DNA of 64,000 nt from UBA5109 sp965661005. GTDB taxonomy: Bacteria > Pseudomonadota > Gammaproteobacteria > Pseudomonadales > Pseudohongiellaceae. Below are positions 1-9,531 of the stretch, in pieces. Numbering within the stretch: position 1 is the stretch's first letter; every line of letters begins with the position of its first letter. Location of the stretch: assembly GCA_965661005.1 (NCBI GenBank), contig CBFICB010000008.1, positions 62,001 to 126,000 on the forward strand, given 5' to 3'. A program made the translations under genes and the position numbers. Below the pieces are notes generated by a model, which saw only the letters and a list, made by a program, of their open reading frames with translations, did no database searches and was not told where the DNA came from.

Positions 1-1
1 C

Positions 2-340
2 TTTAAAAAAGATTGGCCCATGAATTGCCAATTGCAGACCAAGATGAATGGATCTTCTGTAATAGAAAAAGAAATTGCCCGTTTAGATGCGGTCATATAC
101 TGCTGTCGAAATAATTTTGGCGATGGAGGCTCTTATCTCTTTGGTCAATTTTCAATAGTTGACTGCATGGTATCACCCATAGCTATTGCTCTGGACGGCT
201 ATGGGGCAACTTTAACCCAGCAAAGTAAAGAGTATATTCAGACTCTGTTAAGCAATCCGCACCTAGAATATTGGTTAGATCAAGCTGAATCGGAAATAAG
301 TAAAGAATCGAAAGTTATTAAGTGGGAACAAACAGCCTAA
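2..340 (+). CDS. Glutathione S-transferase-like protein, C-terminal part (5' end outside window)
   Basis: The frame is open from the first bases of the window, so only the C-terminal part, about 112 residues, is visible. It fits an all-helical GST C-terminal domain: an N-terminal PMN-type segment, a central helix with LDAVIYC, then a conserved-looking segment YLFGQFSIVDCMVSPIA, the usual place of the GST N-capping box and buried Asp. GST proteins conjugate glutathione to electrophiles or act as isomerases; the catalytic thioredoxin-like domain lies outside the window, so no substrate can be given. It is convergent with the ABC permease gene, with a terminator between. Family call is from pattern only. 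Confidence 0.6.
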   Translation, partial: FKKDWPMNCQLQTKMNGSSVIEKEIARLDAVIYCCRNNFGDGGSYLFGQFSIVDCMVSPIAIALDGYGATLTQQSKEYIQTLLSNPHLEYWLDQAESEISKESKVIKWEQTA

Positions 341-387
341 GAGCCCCAAAAGTTTTAAATGGTTTTAACCCTGAGAGCAATGCTTAG

Positions 388-413
388 CCGGACTAAAAAT
401 CCGGTTTTTTTTT
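388..413 (+). terminator. Rho-independent terminator
   Basis: A 5-bp stem CCGGA/TCCGG (388-392 with 400-404) with a 7-base loop is followed by a run of nine T. It sits just after the GST-like gene and before the convergent ABC permease gene. Confidence 0.75.
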
Positions 414-432
414 GCCTTTTTAAAATTCGGTT

Positions 433-1701
433 TTAGCTGTATCGCATCCACTTATAAATTTCTTTCCATGATGGCCGCTTACCTGTCATAAGTATTGTAA
501 AGCGATATATTTTTCCACATAACATGACGACAAAATAAAACGTAAGGAGATTAACCACTACCGCTAGTGTAAATTGCCAAAAGGGCACATCTATTAGAAC
601 CATTCGAGCCGGCATTACCAATATGGAAAAAAATGGTAATAAGGAGCCCACTACACCCAGCATGCTGGTTGGATTATTAACAACTGAAAAAGCTAGAAAA
701 AAGGGCACAATAATTAGCAACATAACCGGGAACATACTTGATTGAGCATCCTGTGGGTTATCAAACATAGCACCAAAAGCTGAAAAGATACTCAGAAATG
801 TCAGCACTCCAATGAGATAGTTCAGTAAAAAATAAAGCAGCATAGGAAAACCCAGTTGGATATCCAAATCACTGAAAGCCAACAATAAAGGCACTGATCC
901 GCTCGCCACTAACACAACTGGAATCAACCAAATAAACATTTGAGCAAAACCTGCAATCGCGCTACCTACTATTTTCCCGGCCATAAGCTCCGAAGGACTA
1001 ACCGAAGATAAAACGACTTCTACAACACGACTTACTTTTTCTTCATTGACTGCAGCCATCGCAGGGGCAGCCACCATGAGCAGGCTAATATAAAGCAGTA
1101 TGTTGAAAAATATAGCTACAGCTTGTTGCGCTCCTGCATCACCTTCCGCTGTGCCAGTTTCCGTGATTCTCACGTTTTGAATGGAAACATTCATTCTGAC
1201 AAATTCTATGACGTCATCATCCATAGATCTATTGTCTACAAAGGCGCTGAGAACGGCATTATTAACAATCGTTCTGATTCGATTGAGTAAAATCTGATTA
1301 CCTGCGTTGTTGGAATAAAAAAAGACTTTCTTATCGTCTAAAGCTGTTGCTGGCACAAACAAAACAGCATTGATATCTCCAGCCATAACAGCTGCCCTAT
1401 TTTCTTCAATGTAGAAATCAAGCTCATCCCGACTCAAGCGCTGATATGTAACTTGCAAATCGCTGGGATTGTTATTTTCAATTTCACTTAACTGGCTTTG
1501 TAATAAATCAAGAGTGACTTGCTCTTCTGCTAACACGTTGAGTACATTTCCGCCCCCCTCGAAACTCATGAAAAGATATTGCAAGCCCAGAACAATGAAC
1601 ATAAAAACAGGCAATGACAATGTGGCAAACAAAAAACGCTTACTGAATATTTGCTGTATAACCTCGCGCTTTACAATTGCTTTGGTTCGATAATTAATCA
1701 T
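433..1701 (-). CDS. ABC-2 type transporter permease (NatB-like)
   Basis: Membrane subunit of an ABC exporter of the NatAB type. The sequence shows one N-terminal membrane helix (about residues 23-45), a large extracytoplasmic region to about residue 190, then five or six hydrophobic helices to about residue 405. A conserved EEK..RVVEVVLSSVSP segment follows the second helix, typical of the ABC-2 permease family, where it contacts the ATPase. The ATG at 1701 is preferred over a GTG two codons upstream; it overlaps the stop of the ATPase gene by 8 bases, so the two are translationally coupled. NatAB pumps Na+ in Bacillus, but substrates vary and cannot be read from the sequence. Confidence 0.85.
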   Translation of the reverse strand: MINYRTKAIVKREVIQQIFSKRFLFATLSLPVFMFIVLGLQYLFMSFEGGGNVLNVLAEEQVTLDLLQSQLSEIENNNPSDLQVTYQRLSRDELDFYIEENRAAVMAGDINAVLFVPATALDDKKVFFYSNNAGNQILLNRIRTIVNNAVLSAFVDNRSMDDDVIEFVRMNVSIQNVRITETGTAEGDAGAQQAVAIFFNILLYISLLMVAAPAMAAVNEEKVSRVVEVVLSSVSPSELMAGKIVGSAIAGFAQMFIWLIPVVLVASGSVPLLLAFSDLDIQLGFPMLLYFLLNYLIGVLTFLSIFSAFGAMFDNPQDAQSSMFPVMLLIIVPFFLAFSVVNNPTSMLGVVGSLLPFFSILVMPARMVLIDVPFWQFTLAVVVNLLTFYFVVMLCGKIYRFTILMTGKRPSWKEIYKWMRYS

Positions 1702-2596
1702 TATCACCCGCCACTCTTAAGAATATTTCCTGTAGCGATATTTCATTGGCATCAAACTTTTTTATAACAACTTGATGTTCAATTAACAGCTTCAGAATTG
1801 TTTGAATATTATCTCCATCATAAAGACTGATACCGGTCGCATTACCATAATCATTAATTGCTTCAACCATAGGGTTGGCAGATAAAAAACTTATATCGCC
1901 TTCATAAACCATACTTATATTACGTCCAGAAAATTGCTTTTTTATATCCTGCAATGGACCATTAAGAATTAATTCTCCCTGATGAATCAAGGCTATCTGG
2001 TCGCACATTCTGTCTGCAAAATCCATCAAGTGAGTAGAGAAAATGATCATTTTCCCCTGCCTTTTTAAATCAATAATAATTTCTTTTAGAATGTCAGTAT
2101 TGACCGGATCAAGGCCGCTGAATGGTTCATCCAAAATAATGAATTCAGGATCTGAAAGTATGGCGCTAATAAACTGTACTTTTTGTTGATTACCTTTAGA
2201 TAAATCTTCAATCTTTGCATCCTGGCGATCAAGCAATTGAAACTTATCGAGATAATCCAGAGCTCTATTTTTGACAGTGGCAGGTTTGATACCTTTTATT
2301 TCCATAAAAAAATTCAGTACATCCATTACTTTCATTTTTTTATAAAGGCCTCGCTCTTCCGGTAGATAAGAAATGCGGCGTCTAAAATCACTGCCAACTG
2401 CCTGACCATCGACGAGAATTTCACCACTATCCGGCCCAATAATATCCATCATCATGCGTATGGTGGTGGTTTTACCGGCCCCATTCCTTCCAATCAAACC
2501 AAAAATAGCGCCTTCTGGAATTTTAAAAGACACATTTTTTACGGCATGGACTTGTCCAAAGGTTTTATCGAGATGACGGACTTCAAGTTCACTCAT
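1694..2596 (-). CDS. ABC transporter ATP-binding protein (NatA-like)
   Basis: Cytoplasmic ATPase that powers the adjacent ABC-2 permease. Walker A GRNGAGKTT is at residues 36-44, the signature LSKGNQQ at 132-138, Walker B FIILDEP at 152-158, with the switch histidine in STHL at 189. A C-terminal extension of about 90 residues after the nucleotide-binding core matches the DUF4162-like tail seen in NatA-type ATPases. At 300 residues the length is normal. It begins 3 bases after the stop of the Yip1-like gene and overlaps the permease gene, so the three form one operon. Confidence 0.9.
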   Translation of the reverse strand: MSELEVRHLDKTFGQVHAVKNVSFKIPEGAIFGLIGRNGAGKTTTIRMMMDIIGPDSGEILVDGQAVGSDFRRRISYLPEERGLYKKMKVMDVLNFFMEIKGIKPATVKNRALDYLDKFQLLDRQDAKIEDLSKGNQQKVQFISAILSDPEFIILDEPFSGLDPVNTDILKEIIIDLKRQGKMIIFSTHLMDFADRMCDQIALIHQGELILNGPLQDIKKQFSGRNISMVYEGDISFLSANPMVEAINDYGNATGISLYDGDNIQTILKLLIEHQVVIKKFDANEISLQEIFLRVAGDND

Positions 2597-2599
2597 AAT

Positions 2600-3283
2600 T
2601 TAAAATACTATGCCAGCACCCCAAACTCCAAAGATAAGAATATAAGGTGCAAATACAATTATTGAAGCTATAACTGTATTGCATGACGTAAAACTTTTAT
2701 AAGCCATGACTAACAACACCAAGCTCCAAATAGCAATTAAATCTATTGCTCCCAAAAAACTTGAAAATTCGCCTTCTGTTCTTATCAACAAATAGTTCAG
2801 ATTTAATGGGTTAAGGGCATTAATATCAATCATTCCATTAGAACCGAGCATTATCACCCAGGCTGCTAGCGCCGAAAAAATGCTTGGCACAGCACACCAG
2901 ACAACTATTGAGTACCAATGCTTGAAACTTATTGGCTTATCAGACAACTTGGAGATGTAATAAAAATAAGCCGCTTTAAGTGCCATGATAATGAATGAAC
3001 CAATGAAAACCCCAATGACAGAAGAGACGATTAGTAAAGTTTTATTATCTACCTGAACTTGCAGGGTGGCACGTAAGTCATTTTCGGCAATGCCGGGTTG
3101 CAGACTTTGTTCGACTAACTGATCTAATAAATATTCTGAATCGACCAGATTAAAAAAACCTAACTGTACAGAAGAAACCAGCAGGACAACAAAAAACCAT
3201 GGCAAGAACCATGTGGTTTTTTCTTTTAAGCGGATAAATACCTTATTAGGCGCGACAAGAATATCAGTAAAATTATTCAGCAT
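2600..3283 (-). CDS. Yip1 family membrane protein
   Basis: Polytopic inner-membrane protein of 227 residues resembling the Yip1 domain family. A short cytoplasmic N-terminus with the APNKVFIRLKEK segment, common in bacterial Yip1 proteins, is followed by about five hydrophobic helices (near residues 25-45, 83-105, 120-147, 180-195 and 203-225). The biochemical role of bacterial Yip1 proteins is not established. It is the first gene of the operon with the NatAB-like exporter, which suggests a membrane accessory role; that is inference. Confidence 0.7.
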   Translation of the reverse strand: MLNNFTDILVAPNKVFIRLKEKTTWFLPWFFVVLLVSSVQLGFFNLVDSEYLLDQLVEQSLQPGIAENDLRATLQVQVDNKTLLIVSSVIGVFIGSFIIMALKAAYFYYISKLSDKPISFKHWYSIVVWCAVPSIFSALAAWVIMLGSNGMIDINALNPLNLNYLLIRTEGEFSSFLGAIDLIAIWSLVLLVMAYKSFTSCNTVIASIIVFAPYILIFGVWGAGIVF

Positions 3284-3375
3284 ACCTGGTACTTTTAATA
3301 GGCATTTGTAGCCTATATAGTAGAGTATCTAGTAAGAAAGATCAGCCTTGGGCATCCATGCCCTTAGATATCAAA

Positions 3376-5019
3376 TCAGGCTTGTTGTCTGATAGCAGCT
3401 AAAGCCAGTCTTTGATCCCTGTTAGGGTCATTCATGGCCCGAACCTCATCACCAAACATCATCGTCGGATAATTCTCACTAGTGAAGGGTGACCAGTTTG
3501 GCATATCAGCGTGATTAGGATCCCCGGTTCTGGCAAAAGCTGCCCAGGCCGCACTCATGACGTGTGCCAGTTCGTAACGAGAACTATCGGCCCCTGTCAT
3601 GGAAGCAGCAACATCCACATTGTTGAACACAAATGGAATCTCCAATGTGTGATAAGAGCCCATGCGATTATCATGCACAGGAGAATGCCAATCAAAAAGA
3701 TATAAATAGGATGGCGCTGTACCCTGTTCATATTTCATTTTGTTCAGATACTGGGCATTCCAGCGCCGAGTATTATCGGATTCAGCAGTCAACCATAACA
3801 TGCGGTTTCTTCTGTTCGGGAACTTACTCTGATACAAAGAGATCAGCTCACTGGCTTGCTGCTCATTACCATTGCTAATCCGGTTTCTGAATAAATTCAA
3901 CATATCTTCATCTGACAAGTCATAAGGCGGGGGTCCTACCCAGCCATTTTCTGTTTCAGTAGACCCTGCCATGAAAGGCACATCTGCCGAATAGGCAGGC
4001 GCTGAAGGATCCCAGGGGTGACGTGGAATAAAATTACCATCAACAACCGGCCCCATTGGGAAGCCGTTAAGATCAGGGTCGCCATATAAGGCATCCTGAA
4101 TCTGCTGAGGAGTCAGAGCTTGTAAACGATCAAGTTGATTGGCATTGATACCGAGTTTATTCAAGTACCTTTCGACACTTTCAGTTGCGTCATCCGAGGT
4201 CATGCCTCTTATGCTTGATCCGCTTTGAGCGATTGCTCGATGAAATAACCCTCCGGCTGATGGGACTGCCATCAGTGATGAGGTTTTGCCACCACCACCG
4301 GATTGGCCGAAAATAGTAACCCGCTCAGGATCACCACCGAATTCTGCAATATTATCTTGTACCCACTGCAGAGCTGCCACTAGGTCCTGAGTCCCTACAT
4401 TAGTGGATTCTGCCCATTTTTCACCACCAATCTCGGCCAGGTGCATATAACCAAAAATATTTAAGCGGTGAGAGACCGATACAACTACGACATCTTCTTT
4501 CTTAGCCAGTAAAGTACCGTCATACATTAAATAGTTACCGGAACCATAACGGTGGCCACCACCATGCATCCAAACCATAACAGGTCGGGAATTGTTGTCC
4601 GCTGCAGGTGTGAAGACATTCAAATTCAAACAATCTTCGCCTTCCTGCTCCTGCCTGTTCATGGCCAGCACCACTGGAGAAGGTTCAAATGCATTGGGTC
4701 CCTGATAACAGCGGCTACCTATTTGAAAAGCGTCTCTGACACCTGACCAGGCTGCTGGCGCCTTGGGTGGCATAAATCGATTTTCGCCATGAGTTGGGGC
4801 CCCATATGGAACCCCCCAGAATTGCTGCACACCGTCACGCATGAGTCCCCTAACACGACCATAACGGGTAGATGCGGTCTGTCCTACATCACTTAATCGC
4901 AAGTCTTGAGCAATAGAAAAAGGAGCTTGGGAAGCAAGGTACATGCCTGCTGTTCCGGCTACCGTAGAACCCAGGAAAGAGCGTCTATTTAATGCACTGT
5001 TTTTATTTTTATCAGCCAA
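3376..5019 (-). CDS. Tat-exported type-B carboxylesterase
   Basis: Periplasmic ester hydrolase of the carboxylesterase/lipase family (alpha/beta hydrolase fold). The N-terminus has a twin-arginine signal NRRSFLGSTVAG at residues 11-22. The oxyanion-hole motif HGGG is at 152-155, the nucleophile Ser240 lies in FGQSGGGG (family consensus GESAGG), the acid is probably Glu in STETENGW, and the histidine is in GSYHTLEIP. The 547-residue length is normal. The start is TTG at 5019, preceded by GGGGG eight bases upstream. It stands alone between the ABC operon and the LysR gene. The substrate is unknown; plant or algal esters would fit the neighbouring aromatic clusters. Confidence 0.87.
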   Translation of the reverse strand: MADKNKNSALNRRSFLGSTVAGTAGMYLASQAPFSIAQDLRLSDVGQTASTRYGRVRGLMRDGVQQFWGVPYGAPTHGENRFMPPKAPAAWSGVRDAFQIGSRCYQGPNAFEPSPVVLAMNRQEQEGEDCLNLNVFTPAADNNSRPVMVWMHGGGHRYGSGNYLMYDGTLLAKKEDVVVVSVSHRLNIFGYMHLAEIGGEKWAESTNVGTQDLVAALQWVQDNIAEFGGDPERVTIFGQSGGGGKTSSLMAVPSAGGLFHRAIAQSGSSIRGMTSDDATESVERYLNKLGINANQLDRLQALTPQQIQDALYGDPDLNGFPMGPVVDGNFIPRHPWDPSAPAYSADVPFMAGSTETENGWVGPPPYDLSDEDMLNLFRNRISNGNEQQASELISLYQSKFPNRRNRMLWLTAESDNTRRWNAQYLNKMKYEQGTAPSYLYLFDWHSPVHDNRMGSYHTLEIPFVFNNVDVAASMTGADSSRYELAHVMSAAWAAFARTGDPNHADMPNWSPFTSENYPTMMFGDEVRAMNDPNRDQRLALAAIRQQA

Positions 5020-5170
5020 TGTTATTTCCCCCTATGAGAACAAATAGCAAGCCATGAGACTACCCTATTCATTCTTTGCTAAGCAAGCCAATCATATCGA
5101 TCAATTGATATAGTTCGGTCAGCGCTTTTATCTTCTTTTGATGCGCTATTTTATAGTCCTGACTGAGGCT

Positions 5171-6385
5171 TTAATTTAAAAGCCGCGCTTTTTCTTTCAA
5201 TAAATTCACGAAGGCAAGCTGCGTACCAGTTGGATTCCAGCTTTTTCGTACAGTAATACCAATGGGCCTGGGCGTTTGAATTAATTCGAAGTTTATTTTA
5301 ACCAGGCTGCCATTCTTCAATTCATGCTGAAACTGGTGTTCTGAGCTCAGGGTTAACCAGTCTTCTCCCAGTAATAATGAACGAACCAAGCCTTGGGAGC
5401 CTGATTCAACTATTCTTTCCGGCATTTCCACTCCCTCCCCCGTAAACACCTTATCAAATAAAGCTCTTGTTGGTGTGCCAGGCCTTAAAACAACCCAGGG
5501 ATAGGTCGACAGCGTTTTTAGTGACACTGCCTGTCCAGTGGCTAAAGGGTGACCCGCTCTGGCTAGAATTTCAATTGATGAAGCAAAGAGTTGTTCCTGC
5601 TTGATATCTTCACTTGGATATGGGAAACGCAGTGCACCAATTAAGAGGTCAATTTCACCATTACGTAAATGCTTCAGTAAATCGTCATAAATGCCATCAA
5701 TAACGCTTATTTTAAAGTTCGGGAAACGTTTATTAACCTCAATAATGGTTGTGGGTAATATCGATGCGCGAGCTAAGGGCATGCTACCAACAGTAATTTT
5801 TCCCAGTTCACGATTATGGAAAGCATTAACCTCCTCTCGAGCTTGCGTAATTTCATTAAATGCTAATTTTGATAACCGAGCCAATTTGAGAGCGGCCTTG
5901 CTGCAAGCAATACCTGTAGTGGTTTTCTCAAATAGCACTGTTCCTAACTGACTTTCTAGGGATCGAGCTGCTCGATGCAAGGAAGATTGCGATACCCCTA
6001 GAGTGCGGCTGGCTATACTGAAATTCTGAGACTGTGTAATACCAATTAAGTTTCTTAATTGGGTCGTCGTGATGGCATGAACAAGCTGCGAAGGCTTTAC
6101 GACTTTACCATCACTTATGCGCGACAAACCTTGTAAACCTGACAAAATCAGACTTAATGCTCTTCTAACTCTAAATTTAAAAATAAAGCCTGTTTCTGTA
6201 GGCAGCATTCCATCACTTTGCCTGTGGAATAATGTCGTGTTTAGCTCATCCTCCAGCTTGGCTATTGCCTGAGTAACAGCCGATTGCGAAAGATATACTT
6301 TTTCAGCGGCTTTACTAATACTTCCTGAATCAAGTACCTCAAGAAACACTCTTAAATGCCTTAAATTCAACATTTCTGAAGACAC
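5171..6385 (-). CDS. LysR-type regulator with two N-terminal HTH domains
   Basis: Transcription regulator divergent from the protocatechuate 4,5-cleavage operon and so its likely controller. It is 404 residues, about 100 longer than a usual LysR protein. The extra length is a second HTH: residues 6-65 carry the normal LysR helix-turn-helix (SAAEKVYLSQSAVTQAIAKLE-like) and about 105-165 carry another (TLGVSQSSLHRAARSLESQLG). The effector-binding domain follows from about residue 190 (GKITVGSMPLAR). The GTG at 6385 is favoured because AGGAGAG lies just upstream; an internal ATG at 6373 is too far from it. The inducer is probably protocatechuate, gallate or a ring-cleavage product, by analogy with LigR and GalR. 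Confidence 0.88.
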   Translation of the reverse strand: MSSEMLNLRHLRVFLEVLDSGSISKAAEKVYLSQSAVTQAIAKLEDELNTTLFHRQSDGMLPTETGFIFKFRVRRALSLILSGLQGLSRISDGKVVKPSQLVHAITTTQLRNLIGITQSQNFSIASRTLGVSQSSLHRAARSLESQLGTVLFEKTTTGIACSKAALKLARLSKLAFNEITQAREEVNAFHNRELGKITVGSMPLARASILPTTIIEVNKRFPNFKISVIDGIYDDLLKHLRNGEIDLLIGALRFPYPSEDIKQEQLFASSIEILARAGHPLATGQAVSLKTLSTYPWVVLRPGTPTRALFDKVFTGEGVEMPERIVESGSQGLVRSLLLGEDWLTLSSEHQFQHELKNGSLVKINFELIQTPRPIGITVRKSWNPTGTQLAFVNLLKEKARLLN

Positions 6386-6472
6386 AAAGCTCTCCTATAA
6401 TTTTTATATTTTTATACAGTCTATCTCAAAAACTAATAACAGAGTCCTTAAATTTTATTTGAATTGTTCTAA

Positions 6473-6493
6473 GCGGCCAACTATATTGGCTGC
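6473..6493. promoter_or_regulatory. Candidate operator: imperfect inverted repeat
   Basis: GCGGCCAA and TTGGCTGC flank a 5-base CTATA centre; the arms match at seven of eight positions. It lies mid-way between the divergent LysR gene and ligK, where a LysR protein would bind. This is a candidate site only; other AT-rich half-sites in the region are equally possible. Confidence 0.35.
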
Positions 6494-6606
6494 CTCGTTT
6501 TAAATAGGTGAAAATTTATATCCTGAATATTTTTTTCTGAACCCCTAATAAACTAATTAGCCTATTAAATTTATTCATAAACAAAGCCCTAACTTAGAGT
6601 CCAAAT

Positions 6607-7305
6607 ATGTCCATAGTCGTTACTAACCCTCCCCGCGTAGCTGCTGAATTAGTTAAGCAATTCTCCAAACTGGGCGTTGCAACTGTTCATGAAGCTCAAG
6701 GCCGAAAAGGTCTTATGTCTGCTGATATCAAACCCATTTATCGACCTGCAGAAATTGTCGGCACAGCAGTCACCTGTGAAGTTGCTCCCGGTGATAACTG
6801 GATGATTCATGTTGCTGTCGAACAATGTCGTGAAGGCGATATATTGGTTGTTACCCCAACAAGCCCCTGTTCGGATGGTTATTTTGGTGATTTACTTGCT
6901 GAATCTCTACGGGCTCAGGGTGTTCGTGGACTCATCATGGACGCCGGCGTGCGTGACATTGCCACCTTAACTGAAATGCAATTTCCGGTTTGGTCTAAAA
7001 CAGTATTCGCTCAGGGCACCGTGAAAGAAACAACAGCCAATGTAAATACGCCTATTGTTTGTGGTGATGCCTTAGTCAACCCAGGGGATCTTATCGTCGC
7101 AGATGATGATGGCGTGGTGGTTGTTCATCAAAAAGATGTCGAAAGCACCTTGAAGAATGCGCAGGCCCGCGAGGCAAATGAAGCCGCTAAGCGTGAACGT
7201 CTCGCCAGTGGAGAGCTTGGTCTGGATATTTACAGCATGCGTGAACGTTTAGCAGACAAAGGGCTAAGCTATATTGATTATGAAACCTGGAAGGATTCCC
7301 AGTAG
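6607..7305 (+). CDS. ligK: 4-carboxy-4-hydroxy-2-oxoadipate aldolase
   Basis: Last enzyme of the protocatechuate 4,5-cleavage pathway: splits 4-carboxy-4-hydroxy-2-oxoadipate to pyruvate and oxaloacetate, using a divalent metal. It belongs to the RraA-like/HMG-CHA class II aldolase family (also called galC or proA). Visible features are the GYFGDLLAESLRAQGVRG segment and the DAGVRD motif (Arg and Asp for substrate and metal, about residues 118-123). The 232-residue length fits LigK. It is first in the operon and is followed by ligU with only 2 bases between stop and start. A pure RraA RNase-E regulator is excluded by the operon context. Confidence 0.92.
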   Translation: MSIVVTNPPRVAAELVKQFSKLGVATVHEAQGRKGLMSADIKPIYRPAEIVGTAVTCEVAPGDNWMIHVAVEQCREGDILVVTPTSPCSDGYFGDLLAESLRAQGVRGLIMDAGVRDIATLTEMQFPVWSKTVFAQGTVKETTANVNTPIVCGDALVNPGDLIVADDDGVVVVHQKDVESTLKNAQAREANEAAKRERLASGELGLDIYSMRERLADKGLSYIDYETWKDSQ

Positions 7306-7307
7306 CA

Positions 7308-8402
7308 ATGCAGTCAGCCATTCCCTGTTCTTTAATGCGCGGAGGCACCTCTAAAGGCCTGTTTTTTCTGGCTGATCAGCTTCCTGATGAACCAAAAAAG
7401 CGCGACAGCATTCTCATGGCTGCGATGGGCTCTCCTGACGACAGACAAATTGATGGTGTCGGTGGCGCTCACCCCTTAACCAGCAAGGTAGCCATTGTCA
7501 ACGCCTCGACTCACCCAGAGGCGGACGTTGATTACCTTTTTCTGCAAGTATCTGTCGACCAGGCTTTAGTTAGCGATTCGCAAAATTGCGGCAATATGTT
7601 GGCAGGAGTCGGACCTTTTGCTATCGAACAGGGCCTTATCAAAGCTACTAAGGGTAAAACCAAGGTACGTATTTATATGGTTAACACCGGCGGCATCGCC
7701 GTTGCAGAAGTTCAAACACCTGACGGTAATGTTGAATACAGTGGTGATGCACGTATTGATGGCGTCCCAGGAACGGCCGCACCGGTCCTAATCGAATTCC
7801 TTAATATTGCCGGGTCTAGTTGCGGTAACTTACTGCCAACAGGTAATTTAATTGACCATATAGATGGCATAGACGTGACTTGCATCGATAACGGCATGCC
7901 GGTTGTATTAATCAGGGCAAAAGACCTTGGTAAATCGGGCTATGAGTCTCCTCATGAGTTGGAAAAGGATCAGGCACTTAAGCAGCGAATTGAAAAAATT
8001 CGTCTACAACTTGGTGAGGCAATGAACCTCGGGGATGTTAGCCAGAAGACTGTGCCAAAAATTTCATTAATTGCAGCCCCTAAAAATAATGGTGCTGTCA
8101 CGACACGGACTTTTATTCCACATCGAGTTCATGAAGCTATTGGTGTGCTTGGAGCAGCAAGTGTTGCAACTGCTTGTATTTTGCCGGGGACTGTCGCCGA
8201 ACCACTCGTGAACATTCATCCTGATGAGAGCATACATTTAGTTGATGTCGAACATCCCACAGGTTTTTTCAGTGTTGGAATTGAGCTTGATAAGCGTTCA
8301 ACCCAGCCTGAAATTAAACGCGTCGCCCTACTTCGCACAGCACGTTTGCTGATGCGTGGAGAAGTTCTTGTTCCTGATGATCTTAACCAGAATCTAAAAT
8401 GA
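7308..8402 (+). CDS. ligU: 4-oxalomesaconate tautomerase (PrpF family)
   Basis: Cytoplasmic isomerase of the PrpF/diaminopimelate-epimerase fold. In protocatechuate and gallate pathways this enzyme (LigU or GalD) interconverts 4-oxalomesaconate isomers before hydration. Visible are the N-terminal PCSLMRGGTSKGLFF motif (residues 6-20) and the SQNCGNML segment with the first-half cysteine, then a GAVTTRTFIPHRVHEAIGV segment in the second half. At 364 residues it has the family length. It is tightly spaced between ligK and ligJ. The family also contains methylaconitate isomerases, but the context decides here. Confidence 0.92.
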   Translation: MQSAIPCSLMRGGTSKGLFFLADQLPDEPKKRDSILMAAMGSPDDRQIDGVGGAHPLTSKVAIVNASTHPEADVDYLFLQVSVDQALVSDSQNCGNMLAGVGPFAIEQGLIKATKGKTKVRIYMVNTGGIAVAEVQTPDGNVEYSGDARIDGVPGTAAPVLIEFLNIAGSSCGNLLPTGNLIDHIDGIDVTCIDNGMPVVLIRAKDLGKSGYESPHELEKDQALKQRIEKIRLQLGEAMNLGDVSQKTVPKISLIAAPKNNGAVTTRTFIPHRVHEAIGVLGAASVATACILPGTVAEPLVNIHPDESIHLVDVEHPTGFFSVGIELDKRSTQPEIKRVALLRTARLLMRGEVLVPDDLNQNLK

Positions 8403-8412
8403 GATTAGCACT

Positions 8413-9438
8413 ATGACACTAATAATCGATTGCCACGGGCATTACACAACTGCACCAGCTCCTCATCAGACTTTTCGTGAATCGCAGCTGGATGCATTTG
8501 CATCGGGTAAGGTCTTACCTGAAGTACCAGAAATCAGTGATGATGAAATACGAGAAAGTATTGAACTCAACCAGCTCAGACTACTGCGTGAACGCGGCGC
8601 CGATATGACCATTTTTTCACCTCGCGCTTCTGCTATGGCCCACCATCTAGGTGACCAGACTGTTTCACAACAATGGACCGAAGCCTGTAATAATTTAATC
8701 AAACGCGTTGTAGACCTCTATCCGGAATATTTTGTCGGCGTATGCCAATTACCACAATCACCCGGAGTATCGATTGAGCATTCCATTGCCGAGCTGGAGC
8801 GATGCGTGAGTGAGCTAGGGTTTATCGGCTGCAATCTTAACCCTGATCCATCTGGTGGAAACTGGACCTCTAAGCCTTTGACCGACCCAAGCTGGTATCC
8901 TTTTTTTGAGAAAATGGTTGAATTGGATGTTCCTGCCATGATCCATGTCTCTGGCTCCTGCAATTCAAATTTCCACGCCACCGGTGCCCATTACATTAAT
9001 GCTGACACAACGGCGTTTATGCAATTCCTGCAAGGCGATCTCTTTACCGATTTCCCCGATCTGCGCTTTATCATCCCTCATGGTGGTGGCGCCGTGCCAT
9101 ATCATTGGGGACGCTATAGAGGTTTGGCCGACATGTTAGAAAAACCAAAACTGAAAGATCATGTAATGAAAAATGTTTTTTTCGATACCTGTGTTTATCA
9201 CCAGCCTGGCATTGATTTGTTATTTCAGGTTATTGACATAGACAACATCCTTTTTGGCTCAGAAATGGTTGGCGCTGTTCGCGGAATTGACCCGGAAACC
9301 GGCCATTATTTTGATGACACCAAACGCTATATTGAAGCACTTGATCTTTCAACAGAGTATCGCCACAAAGTTTTCGAAGGCAATGCCAGACGCGTCTATC
9401 CACGTTTGGATGCCTTACTGAAAGAACAAGGTAAATAA
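8413..9438 (+). CDS. ligJ: 4-oxalomesaconate hydratase (amidohydrolase family)
   Basis: Adds water in the pathway to give 4-carboxy-4-hydroxy-2-oxoadipate, the substrate of LigK. It is an amidohydrolase-superfamily TIM barrel with the N-terminal metal-binding pair in IIDCHGHY (His8 and His10). Further conserved segments are PAMIHVSG, FIIPHGGGAVPYHWGR (metal and substrate His) and NILFGSEMVG (Glu in place of the usual Asp, as in LigJ). Its 341 residues match LigJ of Sphingobium. It follows ligU by 10 bases. Homologous decarboxylases of the same fold are the main alternative. Confidence 0.93.
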   Translation: MTLIIDCHGHYTTAPAPHQTFRESQLDAFASGKVLPEVPEISDDEIRESIELNQLRLLRERGADMTIFSPRASAMAHHLGDQTVSQQWTEACNNLIKRVVDLYPEYFVGVCQLPQSPGVSIEHSIAELERCVSELGFIGCNLNPDPSGGNWTSKPLTDPSWYPFFEKMVELDVPAMIHVSGSCNSNFHATGAHYINADTTAFMQFLQGDLFTDFPDLRFIIPHGGGAVPYHWGRYRGLADMLEKPKLKDHVMKNVFFDTCVYHQPGIDLLFQVIDIDNILFGSEMVGAVRGIDPETGHYFDDTKRYIEALDLSTEYRHKVFEGNARRVYPRLDALLKEQGK

Positions 9439-9531
9439 GCGCCTGGAACACGGATTAATTTATTTCAAATCAAGGCGTCTTTAACTTTCGCCTTGATAAC
9501 ATTTAAAACAAAATAAGAAGTTACAATAAAA

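Noticed and set aside
6607..7305. Annotating the first operon gene as RraA (RNase E inhibitor)
   Set aside because: Same fold, but the adjacent ligU, ligJ, ligI and ligABC genes define it as the pathway aldolase.
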